From the NCBI GenBank assembly GCA_943735955.1, contig OX030968.1:2479343-2543342 (forward strand): a stretch of DNA of 64,000 bases. The letters run 5' to 3'. Source of the stretch: Piscicola geometra (lineage: Eukaryota; Annelida; Clitellata; Hirudinida; Piscicolidae). The position numbers were made by a program, and so were the translations under genes. The notes beneath the pieces are model-generated. The model saw nothing but the letters and a program-made list of their open reading frames with translations, was not told the origin of the DNA and did not search any database. Positions 12,701 to 24,700 of the stretch are shown here, piece by piece (position 1 is the first letter of the stretch; each line of letters opens with the position of its first letter).

Positions 12701-15700
12701 CCACATTGATACTACCACCACTAACACCATCAAAGCTACCATAACCTACTCCACCACCACCACCACCACCACCACCATCACCACCACCATGACCACCACC
12801 ATGACCACCATCACCACCATTCCAAAACACACGTTTAGTGAAGCTGTCGACAATGACCAATTCCATCAATGCATCGCCAAGGCACTCTGCCCCACCGTGC
12901 GATGGTGGAGGTTGGTCACAATGGCGTTCCCTCTTTATCTTCTTCGTGGTGATGATGATGATGATGGTGATGATGATGAAATATGTTATGTCTTAAAATA
13001 TTTAGTTAAAAAAATATATATATTAAAAGTAAATTATTAATGATAATTAAAACTAAAAATACTTTGATATCGCCAAGATGGAGTGTAGGTTCTGACCATA
13101 CAGACCACTCACCCCATTGGCCATCAACAGCTGTTTGAAAGAAATAAATAGTGTTGAATTGAGAAAAGATGAAAAAGGTTTCATTTAGTTGAAAAGTTTT
13201 AAAAATAGGATTTAAGTATTAATAATTTCGATAGAAATTTAACATCGAAAGTTTGGATAATAAAGATAAAAATTCAGCTATTTTCTTTATTATAAAGCTC
13301 AAAAAACACACATATTTCAAAAGCGGTTCAAAATTCCAGAATTAAAAAGTAACTACGACAAAAACATGTAGAGCCACTAAACCCTCTTTCACCTATATAG
13401 AAGATTTCACTCTCTACAGCATTGCCGTCGCAATCCAAACCATGGAAGGCTGGAGAAGGGTTGTCGCAGAATCTCATCCTGAGTGGAACAATTAAATCGT
13501 TTTTTTGAAGTTTGGCCATTTTTGATTCTTCATTTGTAAGTTAAATATTAATTTAGAGAAAAATGTGTTTTTTAAAGTGTGTTCATTTTAAAGTTTTAGC
13601 CTAAATATTTTCCTATAAATACTGTAACTAAAATTTCAACATAAAAAAAGCAGAAAAAACTACAAAAAACTGGAAGAATGATTTTAATAATGCTTTAACA
13701 AAACCTCTGTCTCTCAGTCGGGTTGACGCTGGAGTCTTGAATTGCCCACTCCGACCACTCACCCCAGCCCCCGTTCACAGCTATTGTATCATCATCATAA
13801 CTATCAACATCATAACTATCATCATCATAACATTAACCCACTAACACCAAATCCACTCTTCTACTCGTTTCACCACACTCACCCTCCATCTCGTCTCACC
13901 CACATCGTACCCACTTTCCCACCCTCCTATTCAACCAGCAATCCACCCACCCACCATCCTATTCCACCAACACCACAACCATTCAAACTCCCATCCAGCC
14001 ATCACCACCCTCCCATCCAACCAACACCACCCTTCCATCCAACCAACACCACCCTTCCATCCAACCATCACCACCCTTCCATCCAACTAACACCACCCTT
14101 CCATCCAACCAACACCACCCTTCCATCCAACCAACACCACCCTTCCATCCAACCATCACCACCCTTTCATCCAACCAGCACTACATTCACTTTTTCACCT
14201 TCCAATCCAACAAACACCCCCTTCCATCAACACAACACAACACAACAACCACCTTCCCACACAACCAACACCACACCACACCACACCCACCCTCAGGAGT
14301 TATTCCATCGATGAGTAGACCAATCTCTTCGACTGACTCCCCTTCACACGGACTACCCTCATACGCTGGTTCAGGATTGTCACATCTTCTCTCCCTCTTT
14401 ATGCCAGTACCATCGGTTGCCCATTCTGACCATTCCGACCATCCACCATTCACCGCTGCGATACGATTAGAGTTAGGGTTTGGGATTCCATTTTGGTTTT
14501 ATAGAATGTTTTTTGTTTAAATTATTGGAAAACAATATTTTCAGCTGAGCTTAGTTCAATAAAAATAAATATAAAATATTTTAATTCATGATTTAGCTAT
14601 AAAAAAAGAATGTATTATAAAATCTTTATATTATACAATAAATCGTTTTTATAACATCAACAAACTAACGATTAAAGATGGTCTTATCTTCAAATCCTTC
14701 GCCCTCACATTCGCTGCCTCCAAACAAGGGTGCTGGGTTATCGCAGAACCTGAACCTCACGATCGTTTCGGGATTAACTGACCCTGTGGGAGTCGCCCAT
14801 TCACCCCATTCTCCCCACGATCCATCCAACGCTGTGGGGTAGTTGGATTAAGGGTTGGTTTGATGGTTTGAGGGATGATGAAATAATTTGAATTTGACGT
14901 CAAATGCAAACTGATTTGAAGTGAAATATATAAATAGTTTTTGAAATAAAGCTTGAAGATAAAAGAAGGAAAAAATGGCTACATAATTACTGAATAATAA
15001 AAAATATTAATTAAAGATTAAATAGAAAAAAAGTTTCGCAAACTAACGAAGTGGACACTCAACAAATTGTTGAGTTTCCTCGATGGGACTTCCCTCACAG
15101 TCTCTGCCACCGAACTCGGGCGGAGGACTGTCGCATATCCTCGTTCGACGGATGAATCCTGGAATTTCTTCGGACCAGTCACCCCATGGACCCCAATTAC
15201 CGTCGATAGCTGTGTGGATTCAAGAAAGAAAGAAAACTAAATGTTTTTTTCCCTAGCCCATACTACATCCCAACCCCCTTACTCATATCACACTAAAATC
15301 CTCACAAGCTATACTACATTCAAGCCCCCCACAGTCCATATCTCTCACCAACGAATCTCTCACCACACCCCAATCCTCCCCCCACAGCCTACGCCACACC
15401 ACTCACGGGAAACGTATTCTACTGTTTCGACAGACAACCCTTCGCAATCATTTCCTCCGAAACTAGGCGCTGGACTGTTGCAGAATCTTTTTCTCACCAG
15501 GATTTCTGGATTGCTGAGCATTTGAGGAGGTGACCATTCACCCCATTCGGACCAGTAGCCGTCAATCGCTGTGTGTGTTTTGATGGGAGAAGTGTCAAAT
15601 AAGTGGACAACATTTTCCGAAAAATAGTTATTTAAAATAAATGAAATAATTGTTAGACAAGTTTTTTTTTAAATTAAACATATTAATGTTTAAAATTTAT

Positions 15701-18700
15701 TTAAAATTGAGAAGATGAAACTCTAGCAAAACTCACGTCGAAAGACCTCTTTAGCCTCTACAGGGCTGCCATCACAGCCCAGACCTCCATACGCGGGTGG
15801 GGGGCTGGTGCAGGATCGATCGCGTGTTAGCACCTCAGGGTTGGTGTTGCCGGTAATTTCTGACCATTCAGACCACTCTGTCCAGCCACCGTCTATAGCT
15901 GCAGAGTTTGGGAGTGATATTTTTTCAAAGGAGGGTTTTGATTTTTGCAGTGAATCGTTAGATGGCTGAACGGACAGGAATTTATTGGAAAAGAATTTGA
16001 ACTCTGGAAATTTAAATTTTGAATATGAAATATTTAATTTTTTCTTATATTAAATGAAATAATTTCAAGCAAAGTGTATAAACGTATCTAACGTAGTGCG
16101 AATTCCTTTCTCTCTTCAAGACTACCAATGCAATCTTCTCCTCCAAATTGCGGCATTGGCGAATCACACAGCCTCTTTCTCACCAGTTCTTCTGGAGATT
16201 TTTCCAACTTTGGTTCGGACCATTCCCCCCATGAACCCCAGCCTCCATTGATGGGTCTACTGACGCTTTTAACCTCTCGATCATCACCTTCACACGGCTT
16301 ACCACCCAAATATGGCCTTGGATTAGTGCAGTTTCTGAAGCGGGTAACGTCTTCTGGGTTGCTCAAACCTGTGACTTCACTCCACGGAGACCATTCACTC
16401 CATGCACCATCGATCGGTTTAATCTCGGTCAAGATTTTCACATCTTTATCGGGACCGAAGCAGTTTTTACCGCCGAATAACGCTTTTGGTTTTGTACAAG
16501 TGCGGTTTCTTGTGACGTTTTGAGGAACGACACTCCCCACTGGCAAGCTCCATACACTCCATAATGACCATCCACCGTCCTGAGCTGCAATGTTGATGGA
16601 TTTAAAAGTCTAAAAAAAAATAATTAATAAATATTTTCTAAATAAATAAATAAATAAATTGAGACGATTAAATTTTTCAAGCTGAATCTCAAAATGAATT
16701 AAACTTTTCCAAAAATTTAAGGATTAAACAAATTATTTTTGTATAAGCACAATCAATTCTAAATAATAATAAGAATAATTCTTAGCCAACGTCTTGTGAG
16801 TTGCTTGGTGTCTTTATTAGAACCGGGACATCTTTTTCCACCATTCTTAGGGGCTGGAGAGTCACAAACCCTCACTCTAGCCACTATGGTGGGGTTTGTC
16901 TTCCAGGTGGGCTTTGACCACTCTTGCCATTGTCCCCAGTTGCCATTCACCGCTGCAGTTAAAGGAAATTGAAACTTTCTTACTTATCTAAAAAACAGGT
17001 TAAATTTTAATACATTAAATTAAATTTTAATTATATAGGAGTAAATAAACAACTTGACAAGTTCAAATGAATATGGAAAAAAAACTTAACAATTATTTGT
17101 AAATATAAAAAAACCACAAACGTGTGGGAACGTAGAGAATATCGGTGTCATTGCCATGACAGAAGGTTCCCTCGTACTGGGGCGCTGGATTGGTGCATGT
17201 TCTCACTCTCACGAACGTGTTCTCAATGTTCACTTGTGTGGGACAGAACCAAGCACCCCATGGACTCCAGTTTCCATTGATGGGTCTGAAAACCTCTTTG
17301 TAAGACAGCGCTTCTCCCGCACAATCGGCGCCCCCGAATGCAGGAGCTGGTGAACTGCAAGAACGTTTTCTCTTCAGTGTTTCTGGGTTAGTTGAACCGG
17401 TTTCGGCACTCCATTCACCCCATTCGGCCCACACGCCATCTATTGGTAAGGCAACTTGTTTCGTTTCAAAGTCGACCCCTTCGCATGGTTTTCCATCGTT
17501 GGCTGGGGATGGGTTGCTGCAGTAGCGGCGTCGGATGATGTTTTCAGGGTTGAACAGTTTGGTTGGTTCGCTCCAGGGTGACCAGTCAGACCACTGGCCA
17601 TCAACCGGCAAAATCAAATCCTTGACTTCGTAGTTGCTTCCAGTGCAGTTTTTACCACCGTAGAGCGGTTCAGGATTTGTGCAAGTCCTGATTCGGAACT
17701 CTTTGCTCGCGTCTTCAGGCAATCCTGCGTACAAACTCCATTCACTCCACACGCCATCAATCGGAAAGTAGATCAATTCCGTATCTCTAGCCTCCCCCTC
17801 ACAGCCAACACCACCATTTGAAGGAGATGGACAGTCACAAAACCTTTGTCTGAGTCTTTCTTCGAGATTTGTGAGATGCTGAAGTGCGCTCCATTCTGCC
17901 CATTGACACCATTGGCCATTAATAGGGTCGAAAAGTGGTTTTGTAGAAGTGGGAGAACCGTCACAGTAAGCTCCGTTGTAGAGGGGAGGTGGGTTGGTGC
18001 ATGTACGGTACCTGATGAGTTCTGTAGAGGCTGCTTCGGCTAGACTCCAGATGGACCAATCACTCCATACACCGTCGATTTTCTGGAACACCAAAGCTTC
18101 GTCGATGTCGGCTCCCTCGCATTGGCTTCCTCCAAACACAGCACTAGGGCAGTCGCAGTACCTCTTTCTGAAAACAACCTCGGGTATTGTTTTTCTTGAA
18201 AGAGCTGAAACCATACCCCACTCGCACCAGAAACCATTCCTTGGTGTGCCTAAAACGGCAGTGTCCGTAGGTGAACCAAAACAGGATTTACCACCGTATT
18301 GAGGGAGAGGGCTGCTGCAGGTTCGCTTGCGGATCAGAATCTCAGCGTTTTCAGTGCTGTTCATCCATTCAGACCAATCTGTCCAAGCACCGTCTATCGG
18401 ATGGGCGACTTCTTTCTCTTCTACGTCATCCCCTTCGCACGGGAGGCCATCTCTCGAAGGAACTGGGTTGTTGCAATATCGAGTTCGTTTGACTTTTTCG
18501 GGATTTTGAATCATTTCGGCAACAGGCCATGGACTCCATTCGCCCCAGCCTCCGTTAGTCAGAACATCCAAGTTTTTGGTCTCTCTATCAACGCCAATGC
18601 ACGCTTTCCCAGTGTACTGAGGGGCTGGGCTCTTGCATTTTCTGGTTCTGACCACGATCGAAGCTCCAGAAGTACTTTCCTGCCAGTCACTCCACTCACT

Positions 18701-21700
18701 CCACGCCCCATCCACGGGTGTGTACACATCGTACTTTTCAGTGTCGGGTCCCTCACACTCCGACCCACCCCCGGATGGCGCAGGATTATCACACATTCTG
18801 GTTCTTTTTATCAACTCTTTTGACGTGAACTTCCATCTACTCCACTCACTCCAGCCTCCGTCGATGGCTTTGATCACTGGTTTTGCTTCGTAGAAAATTC
18901 CAACGCAGTCTTCCCCTCCGTAGAATGGAGGTGGGTTGATGCATTCTCGGTAGCGTTCTAACAGATCTTCAGTAGTTTTACTCACAAGCCACTCACTCCA
19001 CTCACTCCACTGACCATCTATGGGCGCTTCAACCACCATAAAGTCGTACATGTTTCCTTCACAGTCTTTTCCGCCATTTGCAACATTCTTGCAAACTCGT
19101 TCTCTTTTGTAAAACTTTGGATTTGCATTTTCCGCTGACTCTGAAACCCAACTGGTCCACTCACCCCATCGACCATCCACAGGCAAGAGCGAATCAACTT
19201 TCTCGTAGTCGTGGCCTACACATTCTTTGCCGCCGTATTCAGGAACTGGTTCGGTACAAGTGCGAGATCTGGTTTTAGTTCCTTCCACATCGACCCACTC
19301 ACTCCACTCAGCCCATGCCCCGTCAACTGGAGTAGATCTTTCTTCTTCTTCTTCATCCTTTCCTTCACAAAACACTCCACCATTTGCCGGAGAGGGATCA
19401 TCACAGTATCTTTTCCTCCTAACAACTTTAGGTTTGACCAATGATTCAACCTCTGACCATTCCAACCATGGGCTCCAGTTGCCGTTTGTAGGCTTGTTAA
19501 CGTCTTTACTTTCTTCCTCTTTACCTGGACAAGCCTTTCCATTGAAAGTCGGCTTAGGATTGCTGCAAAACCTTTTTCTGGTGACGATGACAGAATCATC
19601 TTTCAGATCACTCCACGCCTCCCACTGAGTCCACGCTCCATCGATGGGAGTGAAAACCCATCTTGTGTCCACCGAGTCGCCAGCGCAGTATGCCCCGTCA
19701 TTGACTGGTGTGGGGTTGTCACAGTACCTAATTCTCGTCAACTCTTCCGGGTTTGTTCGATAAAAGCGATCAGACCAGGCTTGCCAGTTTCCCCATGCCC
19801 CGTCTACAGGCTCCAAACCTCGCTTAACTTCTCTATTACTTCCATCACACCTTCTGCCAGGGAATCTGGCCCTGGGGTTAGTGCAAGTTCTCTTCCTACT
19901 CACCAAATCACTGCCATCCACTGGCAAACTCCACTCACTCCAAGGACTCCATCCCCCATGAACCAGTTTCAGAATCACAACTTTTTGATAATCATCACCC
20001 TCACAATCTGCGCCTCCGTTCACAGGCGTTGGGTTATCGCAAACTCTTGTTCTAGTGATGGTCAATTGGTTTTCAGGACCTGTCTCAACCAATTCACTCC
20101 ACGGTCCCCAGCTTCCATCAATTTTCGTGGTGGGAGAAGTAAATTCTTCATCTTTCCCTGAACAAGTCTTTCCATTGTATCTGGCAGCTGGACAGTTACA
20201 TTCACGATTTCTGAAAACGAGTTCTGGAAAGGTGAAAGAGGCTTTCCACTCCCCCCATTGACACCAACTACCGTCAACCGCTGTGGGATGGTGGTGGTAG
20301 TAATTGTAAGAGTGGTGGTGGTTGCAGTGATGATGTCAGGGTGGGTGAATGTTTGAAATTAATTTCTAGTTTATACACTAGTAAATAACATTGCTACTTA
20401 ATGAATTGAATATTCAAATCTATAAAAAAGTAAACTTATTAATCAGCATTTAAAACCAAAACTACCAACCAGTATAAATCGCCTGTTCCTCCACATCGAT
20501 TCCTTGGCAAGCATCACCTTCAAGAGAGGGAATTGGGTTGTCACACATCCTAACCCTTCTGATGACATCGGGATTTGTGGAACCAGTCAAAAGAGACCAC
20601 TCCAGCCACATTCCCCAACCACCGTTGACCCCTGGGAGAGAGGGGGTGAGGGGGGTGAGGGGGGTGAGGGGGGATAAGTGAAGAGGAATGAATTTGTGTG
20701 TTTATGGAGATATTTTTCGAATGAAAGGGGTTTGATAGAATTTTAGGTTGAAATAGTTTTGTGAGTTTTATAATAGGCCGATGTCGACAATCAATCAATA
20801 AAATACCTTTATATAGCGCTTTTTTAAACTTCATTATCGTTTTTGTTTGTAAAAACGTGAATTTATTTAATAATAATAAAATATTCTTTTACAATTTTAA
20901 ATTTCGAAGGAATCAACTTGAAATTAAATATGGCTACAATGTAGCAATGCTACATTTTAACATTGTAGACTTACTGTCAATTAGATTCCCGGGTAATTCT
21001 TCCTCTTCCTCGGGATTTGTTTCGCTGTAGTTGCAATAAACAATTTAATACTTAAAAAGTTTTTTAAGAATTTTTTTCATGCGTCTATATCTAATTATTC
21101 ATTAAAAAATTCCTTTTTCATAGTTTAAAGTTAAATAGTTCAAATTTATAATTATGAATAAATATTTGACCTCTCAATGTCATAAACCAAAAATCGCTTC
21201 AGAACACCCACTCCCTCTTTCACCTGGTCTCTTCACAACTTCCACGACAGGGGCCTTTGGCGTTCAAACACTTCCTCTTTCTCTTCCAGCCAACTGCCAC
21301 CTTCACCCACTCATTCCACTTGTCCCAGTCGGCCTTCACTTCACATGGTTTGTTGTCTGTGGGTTGTTGTTTGAGGCGTGGGTTTAGTTGGTGGATGGGA
21401 AAGTAAAAGTACTTGATTGTAATGTATTTAGTCGTACATTTAACAATGAAAATCGATTTTTTGTTTTGCAAGCATTGAGCATAACACAAAAAATAGATAA
21501 AACGCAAATTTAAAAATTATAGAAGTACAAAAGAATTACTTTTCCTTCGGTCTCTGATCTTCCTTACTTGTATCACCTTTCTCATCACTGTCGACACTCC
21601 ACGACACTTTCCACTGGCTGGATCGTTCTTGCAATCTCTGTCCCTCACCCAGTGTTTGCCTTTCAGCCTCCAGTCTTTCCAGCCATTCCAGTCGTCTTTT

Positions 21701-24700
21701 TCTTCGGGAAATGTTGGTTTCACACATTCTGGGTGGAAACGAGGTTTGGAGAGATTTGAAAATGGGATTTAATTGGAATTTTAAATGATTTTAAACTATT
21801 TAGGTTTAAAGAAAAAAGGTTGAAAAAAGGGAGAAAAAGAAAAATATAAAAATTGTTTTTTTTCTATTTCATGATGGGCAGTTTTTTTTAATTTAAGAAT
21901 AATAGTTTTAAAAATATATAATTTTTTAGTAAAATTTAATAATTTGTTAAACCCTATTATAAAACATTGGCTTCCGTTACTCCCTAGTTTGATAATAATA
22001 TTATTTTCAAGAATAAATACTGTTCACTTTTTTAAGTTATTAACTGTATTCAGATTCACTACATTGAAGCATATTTACAGTTTTTTAAGGCTTCCTCATT
22101 AACAATCGATGGCGACAACAAGCAACACCCGTTGCTGAATAGGAAAGTTGAGAATGCAGGCCCGTATTACGGAGATGAAACCTACGCTTGTTTAAAATAA
22201 TAACATTTATACACACGCATACACAGTTTTAAAAAAAATAATTAATTCAATATAATATTTTAATCATAGTTAATTATTTGAACAGCCTTTATATTATACT
22301 TTTTTCAAATAGTTGAATTTATATCAGCATTTGATGTTATTACATGTTTCGATGCCAGAAAAAATTTTTTTGACTCAAAAAGTGATTAAATGATTAGAAA
22401 TCTTTGCTTAAAACACATAATTATTAAAAAATATATAATTTACAAAGCTGTTTAAAGATATTGACTATAAATTTTTTAAATCTCACTTGTCAGCTTAAAA
22501 GTACTAGCAACAATTTTATAAAAATAAAATGGGCCTATAAATCACTCTATACAACCACCCAATAACGCCTAACTCCTTAGAGTAACTCTTTGCAATTAAA
22601 AATTTACATAGAAAAAAAAGATGGATTATTAATGATCGTCTTCTCAGAAGAGTAGAACGTTTGTTACGTTGTTTGACAGATGCGGGCCGGTTTTTCGCCG
22701 AAAAAAGACGCAAAGATGGGTATTAGCATAAGTAGTATTGATTTTAAGGAAGCTGAATTAGTGATAAATTCTATCAAATCATAGAGAATGTGATTAAGCT
22801 GGGTTCATTTGTTATAGCTTTCAACGGAAATGCTGAAATCGAAAGAGTATTAGGCAATAAAAAGGGATATATCGATTTAACATTTTATTTTATGTTTTTT
22901 TCTAGAATTATTATTTGTATTCTTTGTATAAATGTTTGCAATATTTTTGTTAATGGGAGCGCTAGGTGCAATATAACCATCTTCATTGATTTCGAAAACC
23001 TTCTTGTCAATACTTATCACATCATTCTCATCCTCATCATCATCATCATCATCATCATTATCATAATCATCATCATCATCACCATCATAAAAAGATACTA
23101 AAGGTTCTTACAACTTTCACAAACCTTCAGGAATGCGAATGACTGGCTTCGGGATTTCAACTTCCGGCCTTTCCACCATCAGACCTGGTTCTTCATCATC
23201 GTCTTCATCTTCCACTGATGGGCCTGGCTTTTCATCTCCCGTTGTTTTATCATCCTTCTTCTTATCTCTCATCTTCCTTTGGCTCAACGTGTTCACCATT
23301 TTGCTTTCAGAATCATCACCTTCACACTCCATCCCTCCCTTGTTCAGGCATTCTCGCGTCCTCACGAGAGTTCCAGAACCGTCGGATGCCCACTCGGTCC
23401 ATGGGCCCCAGTTGTCTTCTGAGTCAGTGGAGGGTGCTGTGGTTGGGGCTGTTACTGTGGTAATGGTGGCGTGTTAAGGCGATAGTTAGTTTTTAAGTTA
23501 AATACAAAACAAGAAAAAAAGATTAACAACTTTAGAATTAAATGATAAATACCCCCAAAAAAATTTATTTATTATATTTCACCTTCTCCATTAGTCTTTT
23601 TTCCCCTTCTTTTCTTATTATTTACAGTGGTGACGCTTTTGACTTCATTACAGTCGCCAATACACTCAAGTTCTCCTTTGTTTTTGCATTCCCTGCTCCG
23701 AATGTAAAGTCCTGTAATGTCCATAACCCATTCAGTCCATTGAGTCCAATTGTCTTCAGAATCAGCTGTTGTAGGCGTGGATTTAAGTGGTTGATTTAAG
23801 TGGATGGAGTGAATGAAGTTTATTGTTTAATAGGGTGGATGTTAAAGAAGATCCTTGTAACAATTCTCGATTAAAAATAAATGCTTATAAGAATATTTTA
23901 CAATTTGTATTTAATTGTTTAAAATCTCCGATCTCAACTCACCGTTGTCAAGCAGCAAGCCCAGTTCCTCCTCCACCTGCTTCACCTCTTCCTCCGTCTT
24001 ACCTTCCGTTTTATAAACCGACTTCGTGTGCGTGTTTGGTCCCACGCACTCGTTTTGAAGGTTTTTCTTGCATGTTCTGAACCTGGTCCAAACTCCTCTC
24101 TCGTTCCAAACCCAGTTTTCCCATTGGTTCCAGTCGTCGAGGTTCTCAACTAAACTTGCTGTGTAGTTGATTTTGTTGTTTAGAATACTTTGGAACATTT
24201 GAAAGAAGGGCTAGCGCTTGATTCTCAAGCTTTGATAATAGAAATGTTTTAAAAATGAGTTGAAATAAAAATGTAACCCGCATTCTTGTTTGAAAAACGA
24301 CCCATATAATTCGAAAAATTATGAAAATTAAAATATCAATCACAACTGAAATAAAAAACCTTTAAAAAGGTCAATCAAGATATCCACAGAGTTCCCATCA
24401 TTCTTGCTCGATTCCAGCACTTTAGATTTAGAAATTGGAGCGATGAAAGTCATTGTCTGGATGTTATCTCCTTTGCAGACTTTTGCATCCATACATTTCC
24501 TGCTCCTCATCCACATACCCAATGGATTCCAAGACCATTGACACCACGCGTGCCAGCCCTCTTCCACGCCTCCTTTACTTGCTGATGAAAAATAATTAAA
24601 AAAATATTTAAACATTAATAATAAAAAATTAATTTCGAAAGTAAATTGACAAAAAGATATATGGTTTTAAAATCTGTTTGAAAAGCCCCAGAAACCTCTT

